DNA of 64,000 nucleotides, taken from JADJPO01 sp046330955. Lineage in GTDB: Bacteria; Actinomycetota; Actinomycetes; Actinomycetales; Kineosporiaceae. Under the pieces are notes generated by a model. That model was not told the origin of the DNA, searched no databases, and saw only the letters and a list, made by a program, of their open reading frames with translations. Of the stretch, positions 25,669-33,789 are shown one piece after another. A program made the translations under genes and the position numbers. Numbering within the stretch: the first letter of the stretch is position 1; every line of letters starts with the position of its first letter. The stretch covers positions 14,245 through 78,244 of the forward strand of contig JAXLRT010000024.1 in NCBI GenBank assembly GCA_046330955.1, read 5' to 3'.

Positions 25669-26801
25669 CTCTTTGGCGCAGATGTCGCCACCAGGACCAG
25701 ATCGTCGCGGTGAACGACCTCTCGTTCGTACCCCGACCCGAGCTCGCGCGCGAGTTCACGCGTCGAGCGGCCGAGCAGGGCGGGCAGCTCGACGGCGTCG
25801 AAGTTCACCAGCCCCCGGGCCACGACGCGCCCCGCGGGATCGGTCAGGTCGACCGGGTCACCGGCGGTGAAACTGCCCTCGACCCCGGTGACCCCGGCGG
25901 GCAGCAGCGACATCCGGCGCTCGACCACGGCGGCGACGGCGCCGTCGTCCAGCATCAGGCGGCCCTCGGCCCGCGCCGCGTGGGCCAGCCACAGCAACCG
26001 ACTGGCCGGACGCCGCGGCGCCTGCGCCGTGAACCAGGTGCCGACGTCCTCACCGGCCAGTCCCGGACCGGCCAGCCGGGTCGAGGTCAGCAGGGTGGGA
26101 ATGCCTGCCGTGGTGGCGATCTGGGCCGCCTCGACCTTGGTGACCATGCCGCCCAGGCCCACCCCGGCCGCACCCGTCTTGCCGATGACCAACCCGGCCA
26201 GGTCGGCCCGGCTGCGCACCAGCGGCACCCGTGAGGTGCCCTCGCGTGAGGGCGGTCCGTCGTAGAGCGCGTCGACGTCCGAGAGCAGCACCAGCGCGTC
26301 CGCCTGCACCAGGTGGGCCACCAGCGCCGCGAGCCGGTCGTTGTCGCCGAACTTGATCTCGTGCGTGGCCACGGTGTCGTTCTCGTTGACCACCGGGACG
26401 ACACCCATCGCGAGCAGCTTGTCCAGCGTGCGGCGGGCGTTGGCGTAGTGGCTGCGCCGGATCACGTCGTCCGCGGTCAGCAGCACCTGCCCGGCCTGCA
26501 ACCCGTGCCGGGCGAACGAGGTGGCGTACGCGGCGGCCAGCAGCACCTGGCCGACGCTGGCGGCCGCCTGCTGGGTGGCCAGGTCACGCGGCCGGCGCTT
26601 CAGCCCCAGTGGGGCCAGCCCGGCGGCGATGGCGCCGGAGGAGACCAGCACCACCTCGGACGGCGCCTGCCGGCGGTGCGCCAGCACGCTCACCAGCGCG
26701 TCCAGCCGGTCGGGGTCCAGGCCGCCCTCGCGCGTGGTCAACGAGGACGAACCCACCTTGACCACGACCCGTTGTGCCGCGGCCAACCGGCGCCGGGTCA
26801 T
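25665..26801 (-). CDS. proB: Glutamate 5-kinase
   Basis: This is the first committed enzyme of proline synthesis, phosphorylating glutamate. The amino-acid kinase domain shows VVVKVGSSSLT (about 12-22), VVLVSSGAIAAG, VVNENDTVA and FGDNDRLAALVA. A PUA domain follows at the C-terminus (about 285-370), as in full-length bacterial ProB. It overlaps the obg end by 4 nt (ATGA), so obg and proB are translationally coupled. Confidence 0.93.
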   Translation of the reverse strand: MTRRRLAAAQRVVVKVGSSSLTTREGGLDPDRLDALVSVLAHRRQAPSEVVLVSSGAIAAGLAPLGLKRRPRDLATQQAAASVGQVLLAAAYATSFARHGLQAGQVLLTADDVIRRSHYANARRTLDKLLAMGVVPVVNENDTVATHEIKFGDNDRLAALVAHLVQADALVLLSDVDALYDGPPSREGTSRVPLVRSRADLAGLVIGKTGAAGVGLGGMVTKVEAAQIATTAGIPTLLTSTRLAGPGLAGEDVGTWFTAQAPRRPASRLLWLAHAARAEGRLMLDDGAVAAVVERRMSLLPAGVTGVEGSFTAGDPVDLTDPAGRVVARGLVNFDAVELPALLGRSTRELARELGSGYEREVVHRDDLVLVATSAPKR

Positions 26802-28375
26802 GCTCCGGGCTCCGTGGTCCCCTCGCCGGCTGCCCCGGACTCGCCGGACTCGATGGACGCGGCGTCGCCGGACTCGGCGGGGTCGGTCCAGACCCCCGCC
26901 CGGCGCTCGGCGGCCAGCTCGGCCCGAGCCTCGCTCTTGGCCTCGCGCCGGGCCGCGTAGCGCTCACGCTTCTCGTCCCGGGTGGCCCGGTTACCGGCGC
27001 TGAGCCGTACGTCCTCACCTCGGCGCGAGGCGATCACGCCGGACGCCGAGATCAGCGTCGGCTCCCAGTCGAAGACCACGCCGGTGACGTCGTCCCCGAC
27101 CACGACCTCGTCGCCGGCCACGGCCCCGGCGTCGTACAGCGCGTCCTCGATGCCCAGGCGGGCGAGCCGGTCGGCGAGGTAGCCCACTGCCTCGTCGTTG
27201 CTGAAGTCGGTCTGGCGCACCCAGCGTTCCGGCCGGACGCCGCGCACCCGGTAGCGCACGCCGTCCGGGGTGTTCTCGGCGGCCACGGTGAAGCCGGCGT
27301 CGTCAACTGCCTTGGGCCGCAACACGATTCGTGCCGGCGCGGGCGGAGCGGAGGTCTCGCGGGCCTCGGTGACCCGGCGGGCCATGGCGAAGGACAGCTC
27401 ACGCAGGCCCTCGTGGCTGGCCGAGCTGACCAGGTGCACCTGCTCGCCGCGCGCCACCAGATCGGGCAGCACCAACTCGGCCAGCTCGCGCGCCTCGGGC
27501 ACGTCGATCTTGTGCAGGACGACGATCCGCGGCCGCTCGGTCAACGGCACCGCACCGGGCTCGACCGGGTAGGCGGCCAGCTCGGCCTCGATCACCTCGA
27601 GGTCGCTCAGCGGGTCGCGGCCCGGCTCGAGCGTGGCGCAGTCGAGCACGTGGATGACCACCGCGCAGCGTTCGATGTGGCGCAGGAACTCCAGCCCCAG
27701 GCCCCGGCCGGTGCTGGCGCCCTCGATCAGGCCGGGCACGTCGGCGACGGTGAACCGGGTGCCCCCGGCGTCGACCACGCCGAGGTTGGGCACCAGGGTG
27801 GTGAACGGGTAGTCGGCGATCTTGGGGCGGGCCGCCGACATCGCCGCCACCAGGGAGGACTTGCCGGCGCTCGGGTAGCCGACCAGCGCGACGTCCGCGA
27901 CGGTCTTGAGCTCGAGCACCACCTGGCCCCGCTCGCCGGGCTCGCCCAGCAGGGCGAAGCCGGGCGCCTTGCGCCGGGTGGAGGCCAGCGCGGCGTTGCC
28001 GAGCCCGCCCTTGCCGCCGGCCGCGGCCACGAAGCGGGTGCCGGCGCCGAGCAGGTCGGCGATCACGGCGCCGTCCATGCTCTTGACGACCGTGCCGTCG
28101 GGCACGCGCAGCACCAGGTCGTTGCCGCTGGCCCCGGCCCGGTTGCTGCCCTGACCGGCCTTGCCGGCCGAGGCGGTGCGGTGCGGCGAGTGGTGGTAGT
28201 CGAGCAGCGTGGTCACCGAGGGGTCGACGACCAGGATCACGTCGCCGCCGTCACCGCCGTTGCCGCCGTCCGGACCGCCGAGGGGCTTGAACTTCTCGCG
28301 ATGGATCGAGGCGCAGCCGTTGCCGCCGTCACCGGCGGCCACGTGCAGCACCACACGGTCCACAAAGGTCGTCAT
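26798..28375 (-). CDS. obg: Obg GTPase, OCT-domain type
   Basis: This 525-residue essential GTPase acts in late 50S assembly and growth control. The glycine-rich Obg fold (about 1-158) includes GPDGGNGGDGG. The G domain has GYPSAGKSS (P-loop), DVPGLIEGAS and LHKID. An OCT domain (about 345-430) is followed by a charged Arg/Glu tail. The position directly after rplU-rpmA is the common bacterial order, with a hairpin between rpmA and obg. Confidence 0.95.
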   Translation of the reverse strand: MTTFVDRVVLHVAAGDGGNGCASIHREKFKPLGGPDGGNGGDGGDVILVVDPSVTTLLDYHHSPHRTASAGKAGQGSNRAGASGNDLVLRVPDGTVVKSMDGAVIADLLGAGTRFVAAAGGKGGLGNAALASTRRKAPGFALLGEPGERGQVVLELKTVADVALVGYPSAGKSSLVAAMSAARPKIADYPFTTLVPNLGVVDAGGTRFTVADVPGLIEGASTGRGLGLEFLRHIERCAVVIHVLDCATLEPGRDPLSDLEVIEAELAAYPVEPGAVPLTERPRIVVLHKIDVPEARELAELVLPDLVARGEQVHLVSSASHEGLRELSFAMARRVTEARETSAPPAPARIVLRPKAVDDAGFTVAAENTPDGVRYRVRGVRPERWVRQTDFSNDEAVGYLADRLARLGIEDALYDAGAVAGDEVVVGDDVTGVVFDWEPTLISASGVIASRRGEDVRLSAGNRATRDEKRERYAARREAKSEARAELAAERRAGVWTDPAESGDAASIESGESGAAGEGTTEPGA

Positions 28376-28411
28376 CGAACTGCCTTACTCTCCACGCCAC
28401 GGCCAGACACG

Positions 28412-28449
28412 CGTGAAGGGCGGACCGGCTGACCGGCCCGCCCTTCACG
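28412..28449 (-). terminator. Terminator after rplU-rpmA
   Basis: A 17-bp stem with one mismatch (arms starting CGTGAAGGGCGG and ending CCGCCCTTCACG) has a 4-nt loop. It lies between rpmA and obg on the minus strand. It probably reduces read-through from the highly expressed ribosomal genes. Confidence 0.7.
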
Positions 28450-28466
28450 GAAGTCGAGAACCGGCG

Positions 28467-28721
28467 TTACTCCGCTGGCACCACGTTGACGACGCGGCGT
28501 CCCCGCTTGGTGCCGAACTCCACGGCGCCGGACGCAGTCGCGAACAGCGTGTCGTCCCCACCACGGCCGACGTTCTCGCCCGGGTGGAAGTGGGTGCCGC
28601 GCTGCCGCACGATGATCTCGCCGGCGCCGACGACCTGCCCGCCGAAGCGCTTGACGCCCAGGCGCTGCGCGTTCGAGTCACGCCCGTTCCGCGAGGAACT
28701 GGCGCCCTTTTTGTGTGCCAT
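28467..28721 (-). CDS. rpmA: Ribosomal protein L27
   Basis: This is the 84-residue 50S subunit protein whose N-terminus reaches the peptidyl transferase centre. The start MAHKKGASSSRNGRDS and the core GTHFHPGENVGRGGDDTLFA are standard. No N-terminal extension needing cleavage is present. It follows rplU by 23 nt. Confidence 0.97.
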   Translation of the reverse strand: MAHKKGASSSRNGRDSNAQRLGVKRFGGQVVGAGEIIVRQRGTHFHPGENVGRGGDDTLFATASGAVEFGTKRGRRVVNVVPAE

Positions 28722-28744
28722 GGTGTCTCAGCCCTTTTCTGACG

Positions 28745-29050
28745 TCAGGAGATGCCGGTGACCTTGATGCGGGTGAGCTGGGCCCGGTGGCCCTGACGCT
28801 TGCGGTACCCGGTCTTGTTCTTGAACTTCATGATGACGATCTTGGGACCCTTGGCGGCCTCGACGATCTCGGCGGTCACGCTCACCTTGGCGAGCGCGTC
28901 GGCGTCGCTGGTGACGGTGGAGCCGTCGACGAGCAGCACGGGGGTGAGCTTCACGGTCGAGCCGGGCTCGCCGTCCAGTCGGTCGACGTTCAGCACATCG
29001 CCGACGGCAACCTTCTCCTGCCGGCCACCGGCGCGGACGATCGCGTACAC
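28745..29050 (-). CDS. rplU: Ribosomal protein L21
   Basis: This is the 101-residue 50S subunit protein. VYAIVRAGGRQEKVAVGDVL starts it and KKTGYRKRQGHR-type sequence (NKTGYRKRQGHRAQ) marks the C-terminal RNA-binding loop. The GTG at 29050 gives the standard length. Longer frames upstream add non-family sequence. It is the first gene of the rplU-rpmA-obg-proB run, and the roughly 250 nt upstream must hold its promoter. Confidence 0.95.
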   Translation of the reverse strand: MYAIVRAGGRQEKVAVGDVLNVDRLDGEPGSTVKLTPVLLVDGSTVTSDADALAKVSVTAEIVEAAKGPKIVIMKFKNKTGYRKRQGHRAQLTRIKVTGIS

Positions 29051-29220
29051 CTGGTACTCACTCTCTCGCGTGGAACTCGCGTGAACTCCGGTCATACAGA
29101 CGCCCCGGTCGACTCGAGCGACCAGGCCACAGCGGGCGAGAACCTCGCACACACCGACGGACAGCGTACGGATGCCGCCCCGGCAGGGTCAAACCGGTGA
29201 TCATCCGGCGCTCGGACATC

Positions 29221-29285
29221 TGATCACTGTCAAGGGGCAGTTCACACCCACTCATCGGGGGCGCACGTCCCCCTCGCTGTGATCA
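29221..29285. repeat. Imperfect palindromic repeat related to the 22884 hairpin
   Basis: TGATCAC (29221-29227) and GTGATCA (29279-29285) form the outer arms, with a GGGGG/CCCCC stem inside. The left half aligns with the arm at 22893-22920 at 20 of 28 positions. It lies between the rplU promoter region and the end of the S8 protease gene, and probably ends protease transcription. The rest of 29051-29302 shows no gene. Confidence 0.4.
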
Positions 29286-29302
29286 TGGACGCAAGTTCTC
29301 GC

Positions 29303-30589
29303 TCAGGGCACCAGGACCGGACCCACCCCGGGAACCCGACCCAGCCTCGCCTCGACCAACAGGTGCTTGAGCGCAGTGGCCGCGCTGAGCTGGCAGCCGG
29401 ACGCTCGCGCGGCGACCATTCCTGCCACCAATGGGGTGGCGAACGACGTTCCGCTCCACCGGGCCAAGCCGGTGAAGGAGCGCTGCTGGCCTTTGAAGGG
29501 GTCCTCGGCACAGGTGAACCGACCCGTCGAGAAGGCGTTCACCAGGTCGGTCCCCGGAGCGTAGACATCGACCCACGGCCCGTGGTTGGAGTAGCTCGCG
29601 ATCGAGGCGCAGTCCGACGCGAGCGCCCCGACGCCGGTTACCCAGTCGTAGGCGGCGGGGTACATCGGGTAGGTCCAGCCGTCGTTGCCGGCCGGGGCGA
29701 GCATCGCCAAGCCCTCGAGCTGCTTCAGTCGCTGTTCGTAGAGGACGTCGAAGGACACCAGACCCTGATCGCCATAGGTGTTGGTGGCGAAGGTGTAAAC
29801 CAGGATGTCCGGCACCTGCTGGTCGAGGCGCGCCGAAATCTGGGCGACGATGTCGCGCTCGTAGCCGGCACCGGTCGCCACGACCAGGGCATCGCTGACG
29901 AACACGTCGGCCCGAGGGGCTACCACCCGAGCACACCCGGCCACGAACGTGCCGTGGCCGCCGTAGGGCAGGATCACGTCCGCCTGCGGCCCGGTGCGAA
30001 CCCCGGGGTCCGGATCGCCCTCGACGCCGCGGGTCCAGGGCAACTGATCGACGGTCTGGCGATCGATGCCGGTGTCGACCACCAGCATCGACATCCCCCA
30101 CCCCGCGGCGGCCGGGCCGCAGCCACATCGAGCCGAACCACAACAGGCCGTCGGCGGCCGGGTGAACCGCACCGTCGGCGTCACCACGTCGCCGGGCACC
30201 TCCTCCGGCTCGGTGGCCGGGCACGGGTGCCCGCAGACGTAGAGCAAGTGCTCCGGCCGGGCCATCGCCCGCCCGAGACGCTCGTTGACCTCGTCCAGCA
30301 GCCCGATCAGGCCACGGCGGCTCTCCCGGTGGCGGTCGGGCACCGTGATCCGGAACGCCACCACCCCCGAGACGGGCGAGTCGTCGAATCGTCGAGGCTC
30401 GGCCTCCACTGCGGTCAGTGCCTCACCCACCGCGCCGGCGTCCTCGGTTCGGGCCACCACGGTCTCGGGGCGGTAGAGGTAGGCCAACGTCTGACCCGGC
30501 TCGTCCCAGTTCGCCGGATGAGCGAGCACCTCACCCCGGAAAGCCTCCAGGATCAGCTGGACCTGGTCATTCTCGCGCGGATCCGCCAT
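29303..30589 (-). CDS. Intracellular S8 (subtilisin-like) serine protease
   Basis: This 428-residue protein has the full subtilisin triad: Asp172 in VVDTGID, His212 in GGHGTFVAG and Ser382 in WSGTSFATPLVAG, with Asn302 (PAGND) for the oxyanion hole. There is no signal peptide, so it should act in the cytoplasm. The N-terminal 140 residues are an unassigned domain, perhaps a prodomain or recognition module. Residues 147-165 (TACCGSARCGCG...) come from an abnormal reading frame, as described in the findings. GGAGG 5 nt before ATG 30589 sets the start. It is divergent from the CHAT gene, suggesting a joint function. Confidence 0.82.
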   Translation of the reverse strand: MADPRENDQVQLILEAFRGEVLAHPANWDEPGQTLAYLYRPETVVARTEDAGAVGEALTAVEAEPRRFDDSPVSGVVAFRITVPDRHRESRRGLIGLLDEVNERLGRAMARPEHLLYVCGHPCPATEPEEVPGDVVTPTVRFTRPPTACCGSARCGCGPAAAGWGMSMLVVDTGIDRQTVDQLPWTRGVEGDPDPGVRTGPQADVILPYGGHGTFVAGCARVVAPRADVFVSDALVVATGAGYERDIVAQISARLDQQVPDILVYTFATNTYGDQGLVSFDVLYEQRLKQLEGLAMLAPAGNDGWTYPMYPAAYDWVTGVGALASDCASIASYSNHGPWVDVYAPGTDLVNAFSTGRFTCAEDPFKGQQRSFTGLARWSGTSFATPLVAGMVAARASGCQLSAATALKHLLVEARLGRVPGVGPVLVP

Positions 30590-30625
30590 GGTGGGCCTCC
30601 AGGGAAACCGTCGATCATCGGCTGA

Positions 30626-30654
30626 GATCGTCATCCCATCGTGTCGTGACGATC
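30626..30654. promoter_or_regulatory. Palindrome in the S8/CHAT divergent promoter region
   Basis: GATCGTCA and TGACGATC are perfect 8-bp arms 13 nt apart, in the 84-bp gap between two divergent starts. The position fits an operator that controls both genes. Confidence 0.45.
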
Positions 30655-30673
30655 AACGCAAGCGGAATGAAGC

Positions 30674-33310
30674 ATGCCAATCCCTCCCTCATCGGCCAGT
30701 GGCACCTCGACCGCGCCCGACCCCGATCAGCTCCTGGCCCTCGCGCTGGCCGACCCCTCCGGTGCCCTGGTGGCCGCCCGTGCCGTGTTGGCCGGAACGC
30801 CGGACCCCCGGCTGGCCAGCGCAGCCCACCAGACGATCGGCGTGGTGTTCCGCCACTACGGGGCCATCGAGGAGTCGATCGCACAATTGCGGTGGGCACG
30901 GCGCTGGGCACAGGTTGCCGGCGACACCGAGCGAGTCCTCGACGTCACCTCGAGTCTCGGGGTCGCCCTGGCGCTGGCGGGGCGGATCCGCCCTGCCCTG
31001 ACGGCCCTGGACGACGCCGTGGCGGGCGGCAGCGGCCGCACCCGGGGCCGGATCCTGATCCGGCGGGCTCACGTGTTCTGGCTCATCGGCCGCTACCACC
31101 AGGGGCTCATCGACGCCCGCGAGGCCGTCAGGTTGCTGCGCCGCGACGAAGCCCTCTGGCAGGCAAGGGCTTTCAATCACCGCGCGATGTTCCATCTGGC
31201 CCTGGGTGAGGCCGGACGCGCCGATCGCGATCATGCCCGGTCGGAGCAGCTCTTCCTGGCGAGCGGGCAACACGCCGAGTACGCCTACGTTCGCATGGAG
31301 CGTGGACTGGCCGCCCATGCTCAGGGCGACCTCCCCAGGGCCTTGCGCATGCTGCACCGGGCAGGCGAGTTGTTCGCCCGCCTCGACGTGGTCGAACCCG
31401 ACCTGGCGATCAACCGCAGCGCCGTGCTGCTGGCGGCCGGGCTGACCCGGGAGGCCGTCGCCGTCGCGGAACAAGCCCTGGCAGACCTGGTCGAGAACTC
31501 CGGCTCGGCGGCCAGCGCTGCGGCGCTCCACCGCTCCGCGGCCCAGGCGGCACTCGCCGACGGCGACCCGCAGGCCGCGGCCCGTCACGCCGAGCGTGCC
31601 CTGACCCACTACCGCCGCAGTAGTCACCCCCGGGCCGCCGCCGAGGTGCGCCTGGTGCTGTTACGGGCACAGCTGGCCGGCGACGACGCCCGCAAGCGGC
31701 CCGATCTGCTGCGCCGCGCGGTCGGCCTGGCCCGCAGCGTCGACGGCCAGGACGTCGAGCTGGCCGGTGCGGCACACCTGCTGGCCGGTCAACTCGCCCT
31801 GGCCCAGCGCCGTCCCCGGCTGGCACAGACCGAGCTGCGCGCCGCGGTGCCTCCCCGCCGGGCACCGACCAGCGCCCAGGTGACCGGGTGGCTCGCCCGC
31901 GCCACGCAGCGGGCCGCTGCCCACGACGGGCCGGGCCTGGTGCGCGCGTGTGCCGCCGGCTTGCGGGTGCTCGACACCCACCTGAGCACGCTCGGCGCCA
32001 CAGAGCTGCGCAGTGCGGCCACGGCCCAGGGCGCCGCGTTGGCCACGCTGGCGCTCCGCCACGCGATCGACCTCGGCGACCCCGAGCTGGTGCTGACCTG
32101 GAGCGAGCGCTGGCGAGCCGTGGTGCTGGCCGCTCCCCCGGTGCGCCCGCCGTCGGACCCGGCGCTGGCGGCCGAGCTCACGGCGCTGCGCGCGACGATC
32201 CGCCGGCTGGCTGACTCCGACAACCCCTCGCTGCGCCGCGATCGTCGTCGGTTGGAGGAACGGGTTCGCTCCCGCGTGCTGCATCAGCCCGGTCACGGCG
32301 CCATCGAGTCGCGCCCGGCCTCCGGCCGGACGGTGATGGCCGCGCTACGCACCCACCGCTTCGGGCCGGCCCCGGAGCTGGTGCACCTGACCGTGATCGA
32401 CGGCACCCTGTACGCCGTTCAGGTGCAGGACGGCGCGGCCAGGCTGCATCGGGTGGGTCCGGTGGAGTCCGCCCGGCGCGAGCTGGATCACGTGCTCTTC
32501 GCCCTGCGGCGCGAGATCTCCGGCACCGGGCGACGACCGATGGACGCCGTGGGGCTGGGCCGGCGATTGCAGACGGCGCTGCTCGGCGAGGTCGCCGAAC
32601 AGCTCGAGGGCGAGGACGTCGTCCTGGCGCCCCCGGGCAGCCTGCACGCCGTGCCCTGGAGCCTGCTTCCGGCGCTGCGTGATCGTGCCGTGGTGGTGGC
32701 CCCCTCGGCCACGGTGTGGCTACGCGCCCTGGCCGCCGATCCGCCGGCGACCGACCGCGTGGTTCTGGTCGGGGGGCCGCGGCTCGGTGCCGCGCAGATC
32801 GAGATCGACGCCCTGGCCGGGCTCTACCCCGCGGCGACCGTGTTGACCGGCGCGGCGGCCACGGTCCAGGCCGTGACCGCTGCCATGGACGGCGCTCGCC
32901 TGGTGCACATCGCCGCGCACGGCACGCTGCGCGCCGACAGCCCGCTCTTCTCGGCGATCGAGCTCGCCGATGGGCCACTGACCGGCTATGACCTGGAACA
33001 GGTACAGCGCACTCCGCACCAGGTGGTGCTCTCGGCCTGCAGTTCGGCGGTCGGGTCTCCGGCAGGCGCCGACGAGCTGCTGGGAGTCGTCGGATCGTTG
33101 GTGGCCGGCGGCAGCACCGGGGTGGTGGCCAGTGTGGTGCCAGTGGCCGATGTCCAGGCCGAGCCCCTGATGGCCGCGATGCACCGTCGGCTCCTCGGCG
33201 GGGCGAGCCTGGCGAGGGCCTTGGCGGACGCCCGCCGCGATCTCGACCGGGACGGCTGGGGCAGGGACACCCGACGCACCGCCGAGGCCTTCGTGGCCCT
33301 GGGGGCTTGA
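30674..33310 (+). CDS. TPR-CHAT protein (caspase-like peptidase)
   Basis: This 878-residue protein has an N-terminal helical-repeat region (about 20-420) of tetratricopeptide type. A linker and a C-terminal CHAT domain of the caspase/gingipain clan follow. The catalytic dyad is His749 in LVHIAAHGTLR and Cys789 in VVLSACSSAVG, at normal spacing. The phrase LHAVPWSLLPAL (about 655-666) is the typical CHAT lead-in. No signal peptide is present. CHAT proteases cut partner proteins in defence or cell-death systems, and the natural target here is unknown. The divergent cytoplasmic subtilase is the best candidate partner. Confidence 0.88.
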   Translation: MPIPPSSASGTSTAPDPDQLLALALADPSGALVAARAVLAGTPDPRLASAAHQTIGVVFRHYGAIEESIAQLRWARRWAQVAGDTERVLDVTSSLGVALALAGRIRPALTALDDAVAGGSGRTRGRILIRRAHVFWLIGRYHQGLIDAREAVRLLRRDEALWQARAFNHRAMFHLALGEAGRADRDHARSEQLFLASGQHAEYAYVRMERGLAAHAQGDLPRALRMLHRAGELFARLDVVEPDLAINRSAVLLAAGLTREAVAVAEQALADLVENSGSAASAAALHRSAAQAALADGDPQAAARHAERALTHYRRSSHPRAAAEVRLVLLRAQLAGDDARKRPDLLRRAVGLARSVDGQDVELAGAAHLLAGQLALAQRRPRLAQTELRAAVPPRRAPTSAQVTGWLARATQRAAAHDGPGLVRACAAGLRVLDTHLSTLGATELRSAATAQGAALATLALRHAIDLGDPELVLTWSERWRAVVLAAPPVRPPSDPALAAELTALRATIRRLADSDNPSLRRDRRRLEERVRSRVLHQPGHGAIESRPASGRTVMAALRTHRFGPAPELVHLTVIDGTLYAVQVQDGAARLHRVGPVESARRELDHVLFALRREISGTGRRPMDAVGLGRRLQTALLGEVAEQLEGEDVVLAPPGSLHAVPWSLLPALRDRAVVVAPSATVWLRALAADPPATDRVVLVGGPRLGAAQIEIDALAGLYPAATVLTGAAATVQAVTAAMDGARLVHIAAHGTLRADSPLFSAIELADGPLTGYDLEQVQRTPHQVVLSACSSAVGSPAGADELLGVVGSLVAGGSTGVVASVVPVADVQAEPLMAAMHRRLLGGASLARALADARRDLDRDGWGRDTRRTAEAFVALGA

Positions 33311-33346
33311 ACGCGCCACCGCTCACCTCGAGCGAGACTGGACGAC

Positions 33347-33715
33347 GTGAGGTTCCTCTTCGACGGCGACTGCGGGTTCTGCACCGTCTCGGCACGCTGG
33401 CTGCAGCGCCACGTGCGCCCCGCCGTTCCGATCGTGCCGTGGCAGGGCGAGCCGGCCGAGGTCACCGACCCGTTGCGTGATCAGCTCGCCCGCTCGGTGG
33501 TGTTGCTGGACGACGCCCAGCAGCCGAGCGCCACGGCGGGCCTGGCGATCGCGATCCTGCTGACCACCTCACCGCACCGGTGGGCGCGGGTGGCCGGCCG
33601 CGTGATGCGCCTGCCCCTGCTGCGCCCCGGGGTCGAGCTGGTCTACCGCGTCATCGCCGCGAACCGGTACCGCCTACCCGGCGCCACCGCGAGCTGCGCC
33701 ATCACCCCCGACTGA
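33347..33715 (+). CDS. DUF393 thiol-disulfide oxidoreductase-like protein
   Basis: This 122-residue protein begins FLFDGDCGFCTVSARWLQRH, the DCxxC-type motif of the DUF393 (DCC) family with a thioredoxin-like fold. It has one weakly hydrophobic region but no clear signal. The GTG start lies 36 nt after the CHAT gene, so it may be co-transcribed with it. The family is widespread, and a link to the CHAT protease is uncertain. Confidence 0.78.
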   Translation: MRFLFDGDCGFCTVSARWLQRHVRPAVPIVPWQGEPAEVTDPLRDQLARSVVLLDDAQQPSATAGLAIAILLTTSPHRWARVAGRVMRLPLLRPGVELVYRVIAANRYRLPGATASCAITPD

Positions 33716-33736
33716 TCCACCCGGCGTGCACGACAA

Positions 33737-33777
33737 CGGCGGGATTCGGCGCGCCCCCGCGACACCGAATCCCGCCG
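33737..33777. terminator. Terminator between DUF393 and rne
   Basis: Perfect 13-bp arms (CGGCGGGATTCGG and CCGAATCCCGCCG) have a 15-nt loop. It lies between two convergent genes. Confidence 0.75.
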
Positions 33778-33789
33778 ATGACCCGTGGA

